A stretch of 56,537 nucleotides of DNA from Candidatus Methanoplasma glyptotermitis (GTDB lineage Archaea; Thermoplasmatota; Thermoplasmata; Methanomassiliicoccales; Methanomethylophilaceae), in NCBI GenBank assembly GCA_031267895.1, contig JAIRYF010000022.1:1-56537 (forward strand), given 5' to 3'. Made by a program: the position numbers and the translations under genes. Below the pieces are notes generated by a model, which saw only the letters and a program-made list of their open reading frames with translations, was not told the DNA's origin and searched no databases. This document shows positions 8,699-17,726 of this stretch, one piece after another. The number at the start of each line of letters is the position of its first letter. Position 1 is the stretch's first letter.

Positions 8699-8708
8699 TA
8701 TAATTAAA
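8699..8708 (-). promoter_or_regulatory. TATA box of the Nog1-polC transcript
   Basis: TTTAATTATA on the minus strand, centred about 26 bases before the ATG at 8677. It decides the start of the GTPase gene, because the longer reading frame from 8722 would place the promoter inside coding sequence. Confidence 0.45.
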
Positions 8709-8751
8709 CATGGATACCTCATTTTTCCTTTTCAAATTTTAACCTCCCGGG

Positions 8752-11700
8752 TCACGCAGATGCGAATGTGGCTCTCAATAGCCAGAGATCCGATTCGAGC
8801 ATTTTGTCTGCCTTTTGCGATGAAGGTATGAGAGCACTGGGACAATCCATTATAATCACTCCTGCCGTTACCTTCCAACTGCCGATGTCCGAGCCGACTA
8901 TCCTGCACAGGCCGGATATGTTGCTGTTTATGTGGATACCGAGCCTGACGTTGGGATAGGTGTCGCTGTTCTTCAGAAATTTAGGAGATGTTATGCCGGT
9001 GTACAGGGTCACCCCGAGGTACAGGTTGTCGGTCAGAACTTCTTTAGGCCGGAGACCGTACGGATTCTCGATATTAAGCAAGATGGATTCTATTTCCCCC
9101 ACCAGGTATTTCAGTCCCTCTTCGACGAACCCGGAATCAATGAACAGTGCGATCCTGATTCCGGTACACACGGTGGAACTCATATCGTTGATCTCGAGCG
9201 ACACGAATACCGAGGCTTCGACGAGACAGGCGGACAGCATCTCTATTCCGGATGTCAGCGCATCGTGTATCGCCGCTTTCAGAAACTCTGATAGGTCCCC
9301 GGTGCTTGTAAGCTTCTTCATGTTGCCCATTGTCTTGACCGCGGAATCTTTCAGTATCTTCAGAACCTGTGCCCTGACCATCTCTCCGCTGATCAGCCCT
9401 CCGCAGTTACCCGTCCCCGGGGTCCCCTCTGCCATTGTCCATTCCAGCGCACCGTCTGCAATCCTCTGCCAGGTCTGGCTGTCGTTCTTTGAATCTTTCT
9501 TGGCCGGGGTCTTATCCACCTCGCTGCCGTCCGGCGATCTCAGTATAATTTGTTCACCGGAGGAAAGCAGCGACGATCCGGAATTATTGAGGAACGATCC
9601 GGGAAGAAAAACGATTTCTTTCTGTCCCGGAGATAGGGTCAGGTCAGTCACGGTGTATACCTTGGTTTTTGGATTGGAACCGGCAATTATCGTATAACCG
9701 CTGAGGTCGACGGTAGATTTTGTTGCATTGTACAGCTCTACCCATTCTCTGTCCTTATCCTCCCCGGCGGGATTCAGTTCAAATTCATTGATCAGAATCC
9801 CGGTCTCGAACGGTATGTTATACTTAAGTTCCACTCCCGCATCCACCGATGCTTTCATTCCGGGTATAGGGAGAGGTATGTTGGACAAAACGGTTCCGAG
9901 AGCGGGGATGTCGGAGAGTGAGAGTTCGGCGCGCTGATACTGGACAAGATCCGGAATCAGGACATCGAATGTCACACCTCTGACATGTCCGTTTATGGAT
10001 ATCATATGGGGCGTAGACCTCATAAGCGGATCTATATCCGCAGATACGCTCCAATTGTTTCCTTCGACACGGGCACCGCCGGTGAGCATCATCTCTTTGT
10101 TCGAGCCGGAACCTTTCTGCTTTATCGTAACGGAGCCGGAGATGTACAGGCCGCCGATGCTGTAGCTCATAGCGATGGTCAACAGGGTTTTGGTATCGCT
10201 GGCCAGTGTGGACAGTTTCGTCGTGAAAGTCAGTGCAAATCCCATGAAAGAGAACCCTACTGTTTGCTTTGACATGTCTATCCCGACTATCCATTGAATG
10301 GCATTAACAGCAGCCTCGAGAACGCTGTCAAACAGCAGGCTCAGTGCTTTTTCTACGAAGCCAGCGATCAGTTCCAGAGGCACCATAAGTGCATCATACA
10401 GCTTCTGTATTACCCATGCTACATATTTGGAGAGTTCCATAAGCGCAGAATTCAGTATGGATAGCGCATCCGTTATCATGGACATCACTTTCCGAAGAGG
10501 TTCCAATATGGGGGAAAGAAGCTTGATCAGTACATTCCAAGCATCCTCCAGTAATGTGTTGCTCGGCTTATAGTCGCGAACGCCGGCCAATTCCCAGCCG
10601 CTTCCCACGACTATCTTCAGTTGGATGCGCACCTCGCTGAGTCCGCGGAACACCGAATCCGAAGTTCCCATGATATGTTCAAGTGCTCCGGAACTTTTCA
10701 CCGTGTATTCGATGCTGTCTTCCAAACTGACCGAAAAAGCCGTGGCATAAGATGCGCCTGTAGTGTCGTTGAAGCCGATGTAGTGGATGCAGTCCGACAG
10801 ATTATCATTGGGACTTCCGATCGTTATTACCGGCGAAGTCTTCATCGTCAGAGACAGTTTTTCGACATAGGTTCTGTCATCGGATCCGATGAGTTCAAAG
10901 CTGTCCGTTTTTGGCAGTTCGATCGGTCCGCTGTAAGCGTTGATATTTGTGTTCTCCGCGGCTTCTCTGCACAGAGTCCTTATTCTTTCCGGAATATCCG
11001 TCATTATGTCCATGTAGAAAATGCCGCCGGCAATGATGGAGGTGCATATCTTTTTCAGCACGCCGGATTGCTTTTCAGGCACGCCGGCAAGCGTGCTCAG
11101 TCCCTTTAAACAGTCATTCACAGAAATCTCATAGTCGGATACAGCCTGCGTTATACCGCCGCTGTTCATCATTGAATCTACGGCTTCGTTCAGGGATACA
11201 CTGTCGTATCCGATGCCTTTGCCGTCCAAATAAGATCTAAGGGCAGATGATGCGGATGACTTTATGTGTTCGCTGAAAGAATCCAGGCCGTATATGTTCC
11301 GCAAGTTGTCAGAGATGACCTTGAATATAGCATAGTAAAAAGGATCGAATACTTTCTGTTCGTCTATCGAACCCGACAGTATTCTTTCAGCCTCCGCTTC
11401 TCCGCCTCTGAGCGCGCTGTCAACCGCCGAAGAGACAGAGTCCATAAAAGCCTCTTCATCTCCCTGATCTATATCTATCCTGATTGTTCCGAATGCCTTC
11501 GAAGTCCCGATTTTGACAGCCGCAGAGTTGAGGACATTCTTCAGCCATTCTCTTATTCCGTTAGTATCTTCTCTGTAATCGCTTTTGAAATTGGATATCC
11601 CGCTCCAGGCCATGAGATCGACCTGAGGATAATCGGCATTGATCGTCAGAGATGGAACGGATATGACATTGCCTCCGACGGATGTACTGAACCCTGCGAT

Positions 11701-12819
11701 GTTAATTGATGCCGATTTTCCGCTGAACAGATATCTATACAGTTCTGTATTCAGTCCGTTGTCTGCCATGATGCTTTCTATATAAGGTGCCGCCGAAAAT
11801 TCGTTATTTCCGGTGAAGAAACCCTTCAGCGAATCCCATGCATTCATGAGGCTGTCACCGATGAAATCCGCTCCTTCTATCAGAACATTACCGTAAAGAT
11901 AGTCCGACCACTTCAGAACAAGATCGTCGAGCACGGAAATCAGTGCCTGCGAATATATCGCGGAGATGTCGATATCAAGGTATCCGTCTCCGGCTATCAT
12001 CCTGTCAGCGAGATCTATTCTGCCGGAACCGATATCCAGACCTTCCGGCGAAGAACGGAATACGAGCAGTTCAAGAACGTCCATTGAATTTTTGTATGCA
12101 GACATGACATCCTCTTTGGTTAATATGGATGCCGTACCTCTGTCCCCGTATTCTCCGAGGGCACCGTACCCATTCAAGACCCTATACTGGGCAGCGGCCG
12201 TGAGCTGATGGGTCATCATCTGCGAGAGGGCGGACCCCTCGCCGGAGACCATCAGGTCGAAAAGAGACCCCTGTTCGGCAACCAGGGGCAGGGCGCACGT
12301 ACCGTCTGTGGCGATCTCCGTAGTCCTGATAGATGTCCCCGATCCGGATATGAATTTCGCGGTGTAGAAGCCGGTTGCTTTCAGATAAGAAGGTACAAAT
12401 CCATCTGCGAAGGCATCAGAAGAGACCATCTTCAGAGATTCCGCTTCGAGGACAAAATCGAAACTGGTTATTGAAACCGAGACACCGCGGTCCGCATGAG
12501 GGTAGTTTGATCCGATCCAGTCCGCAGATGATTTTCTGAACATCGCAGCTCGGTTCTCAAGCGATCCCCCCTCAGGATCCGTACTTATTCTGAAAATGAT
12601 CTCCCCCAGACCCCTTTCTACTGCCGCCTCGGTGCTTCCGATTGCGTAATCCAGCGAACCTAATTCGGTCACTACGCTGTCCGCCGCGTCTTCTATGTCT
12701 TTCGCCTGAGATATCATCACTCCGTATGCGGAACCCAATATCAGCAGCACAACTCCTATTGCAACAAAAGGCATGCTTCCATTATTTGATTTCCTGATCT
12801 TCCCGATTGTACGTCTCAT
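8752..12819 (-). CDS. Giant membrane-anchored extracellular protein with lamin-tail domain
   Basis: About 1355 residues. The N-terminus (MRRTIGKIRKSNNGSMPFVA) is a basic segment followed by one long hydrophobic helix (AIGVVLLILGSAYGVMI), resembling archaeal pilin-like or single-anchor proteins; everything after it is probably outside the cell. A long alpha-rich body follows. Around residues 1010-1125 there is a lamin-tail domain (INEFELNPAG, EWVELYNATKSTVDLSGY, ILRSPDGSEVD). Such LTD modules occur in secreted nucleases and surface proteins and often mediate binding. The frame extends upstream to 12918, but the TATA box at 12851-12860 argues for the ATG at 12819. No catalytic motif is seen. 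A structural or adhesive surface role is inference. Confidence 0.75.
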   Translation of the reverse strand: MRRTIGKIRKSNNGSMPFVAIGVVLLILGSAYGVMISQAKDIEDAADSVVTELGSLDYAIGSTEAAVERGLGEIIFRISTDPEGGSLENRAAMFRKSSADWIGSNYPHADRGVSVSITSFDFVLEAESLKMVSSDAFADGFVPSYLKATGFYTAKFISGSGTSIRTTEIATDGTCALPLVAEQGSLFDLMVSGEGSALSQMMTHQLTAAAQYRVLNGYGALGEYGDRGTASILTKEDVMSAYKNSMDVLELLVFRSSPEGLDIGSGRIDLADRMIAGDGYLDIDISAIYSQALISVLDDLVLKWSDYLYGNVLIEGADFIGDSLMNAWDSLKGFFTGNNEFSAAPYIESIMADNGLNTELYRYLFSGKSASINIAGFSTSVGGNVISVPSLTINADYPQVDLMAWSGISNFKSDYREDTNGIREWLKNVLNSAAVKIGTSKAFGTIRIDIDQGDEEAFMDSVSSAVDSALRGGEAEAERILSGSIDEQKVFDPFYYAIFKVISDNLRNIYGLDSFSEHIKSSASSALRSYLDGKGIGYDSVSLNEAVDSMMNSGGITQAVSDYEISVNDCLKGLSTLAGVPEKQSGVLKKICTSIIAGGIFYMDIMTDIPERIRTLCREAAENTNINAYSGPIELPKTDSFELIGSDDRTYVEKLSLTMKTSPVITIGSPNDNLSDCIHYIGFNDTTGASYATAFSVSLEDSIEYTVKSSGALEHIMGTSDSVFRGLSEVRIQLKIVVGSGWELAGVRDYKPSNTLLEDAWNVLIKLLSPILEPLRKVMSMITDALSILNSALMELSKYVAWVIQKLYDALMVPLELIAGFVEKALSLLFDSVLEAAVNAIQWIVGIDMSKQTVGFSFMGFALTFTTKLSTLASDTKTLLTIAMSYSIGGLYISGSVTIKQKGSGSNKEMMLTGGARVEGNNWSVSADIDPLMRSTPHMISINGHVRGVTFDVLIPDLVQYQRAELSLSDIPALGTVLSNIPLPIPGMKASVDAGVELKYNIPFETGILINEFELNPAGEDKDREWVELYNATKSTVDLSGYTIIAGSNPKTKVYTVTDLTLSPGQKEIVFLPGSFLNNSGSSLLSSGEQIILRSPDGSEVDKTPAKKDSKNDSQTWQRIADGALEWTMAEGTPGTGNCGGLISGEMVRAQVLKILKDSAVKTMGNMKKLTSTGDLSEFLKAAIHDALTSGIEMLSACLVEASVFVSLEINDMSSTVCTGIRIALFIDSGFVEEGLKYLVGEIESILLNIENPYGLRPKEVLTDNLYLGVTLYTGITSPKFLKNSDTYPNVRLGIHINSNISGLCRIVGSDIGSWKVTAGVIIMDCPSALIPSSQKADKMLESDLWLLRATFASA

Positions 12820-13223
12820 GTAAGTTCCGGTGCACCACCGTCCGATGTCCAGATATAAAGCTGGAATTACAGTTAACGACGTAGAACTCCTGCCGCCGCT
12901 CATAAAGGAAATTTCCACGGCGGCAGAAGATCATAAAATCCGCTCGGGACTGCAGGAAAACACGGCTTTTCCGGAAGATATTTGGGCAGTAATCAGACAA
13001 TCTGCCGTACACAGCTTAAACGAGAATAAGTCCGCGGACAAATGTGCGTTTGTGCTCTCCGGGTGGGTCGCTCCATGCTATCTGCTCTTACCTTCTCTTT
13101 TGCTTTTTGCATTTGATATCTTAGTATTATGCCTCTGACTGCCGCCTGCATTGTCCGCTGCAGCGCGTGTGTGGGACCATGGTAAGTATTATAAGTCCTA
13201 AGTAGGTCTCGTGGCTCAGTACC
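12820..13223. other. Intergenic region between divergent genes
   Basis: 404 bases. It contains the TATA box TTTATATC of the giant surface protein (minus strand, 12858-12851) and a TATTATAAG box at 13186-13194 that would start the tetraether-synthase transcript about 10 bases before its ATG. A plus-strand frame at 12830-13138 could encode a 102-residue protein with a C-terminal hydrophobic helix, but it overlaps the minus-strand promoter and has no ribosome-binding site. Confidence 0.4.
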
Positions 13224-14852
13224 ATGACTTCAACTATGCAGAATTATGCAGTCACGAAGGGGCTTCCGAAGGAGACGAGATCTGTTTGTCCAGAATGCGG
13301 AAAGATCCTGACAGCCAGTCTTTATGACAAAGACGGCAGGGTCTTTATGGACAAAACCTGTCCGGAACACGGAAGATTCTGTGATGTTTATTGGTCCGAT
13401 ACGGAGCTTTTCCTGCGAGCAGAGAAATTTGCTCATGACGGTGTCGGACTCCGGAATCCCGCAGACAAGAATCTGAAGGACGGAGAAAATGTCCATGTAT
13501 TCATTGATGGTCAGAGGGTGGATATGCTCACCTGTTCTGCCCTTGCAAACATCGACCTGACCAACAGATGCAATATGAACTGCCCGATATGCTTTGCCAA
13601 TGCGAATCAGCAGGGATATGTGTATGAACCAAACTACGAGACCCTGACAAAGATGTTGGATGCACTCAGGTCAGAGGAACCTATCAAATGTACGGCTGTT
13701 CAGTTTTCGGGAGGAGAACCGACTATCCATCCGGACTTTGTCAGAATTATAAAGGCTGCAAAAGACAAAAATTTTGCTCAGGTGCAGGTGGCTACGAACG
13801 GAATCGAATTCGCCAAGAAGTATGAATTCCTCAGAGATGCGTCGCAGGCAGGACTTAACACAATATATCTGTCGTTTGACGGCATCAGCGACGACATTTA
13901 CATACAGGCAAGGGACAGGAAGATGTTCCAAGTGAAACTGGATGTCATTGCTAATTGCAGGAAACTGAGGGAGGAGACCGGAAAATGCCCGTCGATTGTC
14001 CTCGTTCCAACGATCGTCAGAGGAATGAATGATCACCAGATAGGAGCTATGGCAAAGTTTTCCTTTGACAATGCAGACGTCGTACGCGGGGTAAACTTCC
14101 AGCCTGTGGCGTTCACGGGGAGGATAACCAACGAAGAACTTTCGGAGGGCAGATTCACTCTTCCCGATCTTGTGAATGCCTTCCAGGAGCAGACTGGATA
14201 CACTACCAAAGAGGATTGGTTTCCCGTACCTGTAGTGGCACCCATATCGGACTTCGCATCTGTGATACTCAGACAGAAGAAGGTCACATTCACGACCCAT
14301 CCGCACTGCGGCATAGCCACGTATGTGTTCATGGATGAAAAAGAGAATGTAATACCGTTCCCGAGATTCATTGATGTAGAGAAATTCACAAAAGGTCTCG
14401 CGGAGATATCGTCTAAAGCAGACAAGGCAGTTTTCAAGAAAATATACGTAATGAAACTGCTGAAGCTGCTGAACAGGACAATGAAGGAAGAAAATCTTCC
14501 GGGAGGAATGACGAAGAAGCAGCTCATAAAGACGATGACAAGTATCATGAGCAACAAATCGAAGACAGCCCTCGCATCGTTCTCATGGAAGGTTATGTTT
14601 TTCGGAGGGATGCATTTCCAGGACTCTTTTAACTATGATGTGGAGAGAGTCAGACGCTGCGGTGTCCATTATATAACCCCTGACTGTCAGGTGATCCCAT
14701 TCTGTGCGTACAACGGAGGCCCGGAGTACCGTGCCGAGATCGAGAAGAAATTCTCGATTCCTCTCGAAGAGTGGAAAAAGAAGAACAGAGAGGGTGCCAA
14801 GGAACTCGAGGCCGCTCTGGTAGTTCCGGACGATCTGAGGCCCGATTTATGA
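13224..14852 (+). CDS. tes: Radical SAM tetraether synthase (Tes / GDGT-MAS family)
   Basis: 542 residues. The N-terminal 60 residues hold two Cys pairs (CPECGKI, TCPEHG). The radical SAM core starts with CNMNCPIC (C-x3-C-x2-C, near residues 116-123), followed by the SAM-binding FSGGEPTIHPDF. Further conserved cysteines lie in HPHCGIATY, RRCGVHY, PDCQVIPFC. This pattern and length match the MJ0619-type enzyme that joins two archaeol lipids tail to tail to make tetraether lipids using extra Fe-S clusters. It is followed at 13 bases by a ferredoxin and then a geranylgeranyl reductase, which supports a membrane-lipid role. A TATA box at 13186-13194 precedes it. The ATG at 13236 is an alternative start. 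Confidence 0.82.
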   Translation: MTSTMQNYAVTKGLPKETRSVCPECGKILTASLYDKDGRVFMDKTCPEHGRFCDVYWSDTELFLRAEKFAHDGVGLRNPADKNLKDGENVHVFIDGQRVDMLTCSALANIDLTNRCNMNCPICFANANQQGYVYEPNYETLTKMLDALRSEEPIKCTAVQFSGGEPTIHPDFVRIIKAAKDKNFAQVQVATNGIEFAKKYEFLRDASQAGLNTIYLSFDGISDDIYIQARDRKMFQVKLDVIANCRKLREETGKCPSIVLVPTIVRGMNDHQIGAMAKFSFDNADVVRGVNFQPVAFTGRITNEELSEGRFTLPDLVNAFQEQTGYTTKEDWFPVPVVAPISDFASVILRQKKVTFTTHPHCGIATYVFMDEKENVIPFPRFIDVEKFTKGLAEISSKADKAVFKKIYVMKLLKLLNRTMKEENLPGGMTKKQLIKTMTSIMSNKSKTALASFSWKVMFFGGMHFQDSFNYDVERVRRCGVHYITPDCQVIPFCAYNGGPEYRAEIEKKFSIPLEEWKKKNREGAKELEAALVVPDDLRPDL

Positions 14853-14865
14853 GGAGGGATCTTTA

Positions 14866-15036
14866 ATGAAGGTGAATGTAGACAAGTGTTTGCACTGCGG
14901 CGGATGTGTCGGATCGTGTCCGGTCAATGCGGTATTCCTCAGCGATTTTGTTCTGGAATTCAGCAGCAAATGTAACAAGTGCGGAAGATGCATAAAGATA
15001 TGCCCTGTCCATGCACTGTCGGCGGAGGCGGAATAA
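14866..15036 (+). CDS. Small 2[4Fe-4S] ferredoxin
   Basis: 56 residues: MKVNVDKCLHCGGCVGSCP, then CNKCGRCIKICP. Two full C-x2-C-x2-C-x3-C motifs give two [4Fe-4S] clusters and almost nothing else, so this is a minimal electron carrier. A Shine-Dalgarno GAGGAGGGAT precedes the ATG. It is sandwiched between the tetraether synthase and geranylgeranyl reductase and its stop abuts the reductase ATG. The likely role is electron supply to the radical SAM enzyme, to the reductase, or to both: geranylgeranyl reductases of methanogens can use ferredoxin. The partner assignment is inference. Confidence 0.92.
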   Translation: MKVNVDKCLHCGGCVGSCPVNAVFLSDFVLEFSSKCNKCGRCIKICPVHALSAEAE

Positions 15037-16227
15037 ATGAAGACATACACATGCGATGCGGTCGTTGTCGGAGGGGGTCCCGGAGGAAGCATGGCCGCAA
15101 AGTTCTGCGCACTGGGCGGTCTTGATACAATACTTATCGAGAAGAAGGCCGAGATCGGTGCACCGCTCAGATGTGCCGAAGGCGTATCCAAAAAATGGCT
15201 GGAAGAGGTCGGAATAGAGCCGGACCCGGCGTGGATATGCGCCGACATGATCGGAGCGGTCATCAGGTCTCCGAGCGGGTACGAATTCAAGCTGGACGAA
15301 AGTCATGCAGGTTCCGAGGTCGGTTATGTTCTTGAGAGACATCTGTTCGATAAGGCACTTGCAAGGGATGCCGTAAAAGCAGGTGCTAAGATCATGATGA
15401 GAACCTCATGCACGGATGTCCTGTGGGAGAGCGGAAAACCTGCAGGTATAAGGGCAAAGAGCATGGGCGAGGAGATAGAGATACGCGCCAAGGCCATCGT
15501 AGCTGCGGACGGGTTCGAATCCCAAGTCGGAAGATGGGCAAGTATAGATACAAAACTGGGACTGAACGATATCGATTCGTGTCTTCAGTACAGAATGGTT
15601 AACGCAGATATCGATCCGGAATACTGTGAGTTCAACATAGGCACATCGATTGCTCCGGGGGGATACCTATGGATATTCCCAAAGGGCAACGGAACGGCCA
15701 ATGTGGGGATAGGGATCATGGCAAAACTGTGCAGTGATGCTGACCCGAAGAAATATCTGGATAAATTCATAACCGAAGATCCGAGATTCAGAAACAGCCA
15801 GCCGGTGGAGGTCGTTGCAGGCATGGTCTCGACATGTCCCGGAATCGACTGTGCAGTCGGAGATAACATAATTCTGGTGGGAGATGCCGCAAGGATAATC
15901 GATCCTATCACCGGCGGAGGGATATGCCATGCCTGCAGAACCGGTATGTATGCAGGGAAGGTTCTTGCCGGCTGTGCCGCGAAGGGAGATTTCTCCAAAG
16001 AGGCACTTATGCCGTATGAGAAAATGTGGCGCGACAGAATGGAAGACAAACTCTACAGGAACTGGATGGCCAAAGAACGGCTTGCAGAGCTTGATGATGT
16101 GACTATTGACGAGCTGGTCAAACTGATATCCGGCTCTGATATTAAGGAAGTGAATGTATACAATCTCTTAAGGGTCATAAAAGAAAGGTTTCCTAAGGTT
16201 GTCGAAGGCTTTGAAGACCTGATCTAA
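15037..16227 (+). CDS. Geranylgeranyl reductase (digeranylgeranylglycerophospholipid reductase)
   Basis: 396 residues. The N-terminal FAD dinucleotide fold GGGPGGSMAA, the LRCAEGVSKKWLEEVG segment with the conserved Cys, YVLERHLFDKALA, and the FAD-contacting GDAARIIDPITGGGI are classic for this family. The YLWIFPKGNGTANVG motif lines the lipid-binding pocket. The enzyme hydrogenates the isoprenoid chains of archaeal lipids to give saturated archaeol. It is the last gene of the tes-ferredoxin-reductase operon and ends at a palindromic terminator. With mevalonate kinase facing it, the locus covers early and late lipid synthesis. Confidence 0.9.
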   Translation: MKTYTCDAVVVGGGPGGSMAAKFCALGGLDTILIEKKAEIGAPLRCAEGVSKKWLEEVGIEPDPAWICADMIGAVIRSPSGYEFKLDESHAGSEVGYVLERHLFDKALARDAVKAGAKIMMRTSCTDVLWESGKPAGIRAKSMGEEIEIRAKAIVAADGFESQVGRWASIDTKLGLNDIDSCLQYRMVNADIDPEYCEFNIGTSIAPGGYLWIFPKGNGTANVGIGIMAKLCSDADPKKYLDKFITEDPRFRNSQPVEVVAGMVSTCPGIDCAVGDNIILVGDAARIIDPITGGGICHACRTGMYAGKVLAGCAAKGDFSKEALMPYEKMWRDRMEDKLYRNWMAKERLAELDDVTIDELVKLISGSDIKEVNVYNLLRVIKERFPKVVEGFEDLI

Positions 16228-16229
16228 AC

Positions 16230-16252
16230 GCGGCAGCTGCCGCTTATCTTCT
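16230..16252 (+). terminator. Bidirectional terminator
   Basis: GCGGCAGCTGCCGC (16230-16243) is a perfect 14-base palindrome followed by TTATCTTCTGTTTATT. It lies in the 27-base gap between the convergent geranylgeranyl reductase and mevalonate kinase genes. Confidence 0.55.
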
Positions 16253-16254
16253 GT

Positions 16255-17199
16255 TTATTCGTTTTTGCCCGATACCCTTACCCCGTCCGCGCCCGTTTTT
16301 ACGGCGAACGGCATTCCGCCGCGCGAGCGTATCGCGTCGCACACTTTATCCGGTTGGTCGGTGAGTGCTACCATGCTGCCCCCGCCCCCCGCTCCCGTCA
16401 GCTTTGCACCGTATGAATACGGAAGGGAGGCACTGACCAATTTATTCAGTTCGTTAGAAGACACTCCGAGTATGGAAAGCAATTTATGATCTTCAGTCAT
16501 AAGTTCTCCGAGTTTCGTTACGTCGTTGGATCCGAGAGCAGTCATGCCTTCTTTTGTGATCTGTCCAATCTCGTCTATAATATCCGCGGCGAAACGGTTG
16601 CTGTCTTTGTATTTCCTGACTTTTTCCACCAGCGGTCCTGTCGCCGCTCTTATGCCTGTATATCCGACGACGAATTTCATCGGAGGAGCATCAATCCCGG
16701 ATATATTCCAGCTGTGGCTGTTTTTTGAGATGTCCCACAGTTTATCGGTATCTCTTTCCTGCATATTAACGGCTATTCCGCGGCCGTGAGCGGATGCAGA
16801 TGTATCCATCGGACTTCCTCCGCCCTGGCTGAAATACTCGGCTTCAAATGCCTCCTTTGCTATTTCCTCCTCAGAGACAGATTTGCCGTTAAGTGCCCTC
16901 ATCGCGGCAGAGAACGCCACCGAAAGGGCCGCAGACGATCCGAGTCCCGAACCGGTAGGTATCCTGCTGTCCATATGGATCGACACAGGTATCATGTCGT
17001 TCATTCCCGCTATGTGCATAAGGTGGGGATTCGCGCGGATATTAACGATTTCGCCATTGATCCTGAATTCATCATCTCTTCTCACGCTGAGATAGAACCT
17101 CCGGTTAATGGCGAGGGCTATGGCAGGTTTTCCGTAGACGACCGCGTGTTCCCCGAGTATCACGAACTTACCGGGTGCCGAGGCAAAGATCTCGCTCAT
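16255..17199 (-). CDS. mvk: Mevalonate kinase
   Basis: 314 residues, GHMP kinase fold. It opens with SAPGKFVILGEHAVVYGKPA, carries the ATP-binding loop PTGSGLGSSAALSVAF around residues 91-106, the substrate region YFSQGGGSPMDTSAS, and the C-terminal KLTGAGGGGSMVAL motif. It phosphorylates mevalonate in the isoprenoid pathway that supplies archaeal lipid chains. Its ATG overlaps the stop of the upstream 176-residue gene, so those two are translationally coupled; the aminotransferase upstream also overlaps, giving a three-gene unit. Confidence 0.95.
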   Translation of the reverse strand: MSEIFASAPGKFVILGEHAVVYGKPAIALAINRRFYLSVRRDDEFRINGEIVNIRANPHLMHIAGMNDMIPVSIHMDSRIPTGSGLGSSAALSVAFSAAMRALNGKSVSEEEIAKEAFEAEYFSQGGGSPMDTSASAHGRGIAVNMQERDTDKLWDISKNSHSWNISGIDAPPMKFVVGYTGIRAATGPLVEKVRKYKDSNRFAADIIDEIGQITKEGMTALGSNDVTKLGELMTEDHKLLSILGVSSNELNKLVSASLPYSYGAKLTGAGGGGSMVALTDQPDKVCDAIRSRGGMPFAVKTGADGVRVSGKNE

Positions 17200-17726
17200 T
17201 CTGTCAGTCCGTATTTTGATAAAGTCTCTCTTATGGCATCGTTGGGCGTTCTTTTTTCAAGCAGAGGCTGCGGTATCTCCCACCAACTCTCCTCGAATTC
17301 CTCAAGAGCCATTTCGTAAGTGCTGTCATCAGGAAAATCGTCTCTCTTTACACCGATAAGCGCATTGCGGTGTTCCTTGAACAGATCGACTTTGAATCTC
17401 TTGTTCGTCAGAGACACGCCGAGAAACATGTCGAACGAGAACGTAGCTTCGAGTCCGACATCCGACGGCGCGGAGTCACTTATCATGTCAAGCACGCCGT
17501 TGGCGGTCATACTGAAAATCATCCGGCGTTTTGCTTCTTCGGGGATGTCCATACCGTCGATCTCCGCGATCATCGTATCATACCAAAGATCACCGAGAGC
17601 GGCCACCCTGCCCGGGTTTTTTTCATAAAGCTGCCTGTTTTCTGCCTCCTCCTCGGAGACCTTGTCATACAACCCGAAAAGTTCTGCATTCGGGTCAAGA
17701 TCTGTACGTTCTTCCATTTCATTCAC
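17196..17726 (-). CDS. Hypothetical acidic protein
   Basis: 176 residues, strongly acidic, without hydrophobic helices, Cys clusters or recognisable catalytic motifs. Predicted mainly helical with a conserved-looking Trp-rich stretch near the C-terminus (EESWWEIPQPLLEKRTPND). It overlaps the aminotransferase stop upstream and the mevalonate kinase start downstream by a few bases each, so it is clearly part of a tight operon and very probably expressed. I do not recognise the family, and the operon position does not define a function. Confidence 0.7.
   Translation of the reverse strand: MNEMEERTDLDPNAELFGLYDKVSEEEAENRQLYEKNPGRVAALGDLWYDTMIAEIDGMDIPEEAKRRMIFSMTANGVLDMISDSAPSDVGLEATFSFDMFLGVSLTNKRFKVDLFKEHRNALIGVKRDDFPDDSTYEMALEEFEESWWEIPQPLLEKRTPNDAIRETLSKYGLTE

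Noticed and set aside
12830-13138. Plus-strand frame for a 102-residue protein with a hydrophobic C-terminus
   Set aside because: It overlaps the promoter of the giant surface protein, has no ribosome-binding site and no recognised motif. I could not exclude it but do not call it a gene.
15505-15530. GGGTTCGAATCCC-like sequence resembling a tRNA T-arm
   Set aside because: It lies inside the geranylgeranyl reductase gene (codons for GFESQ) and no tRNA fold surrounds it.
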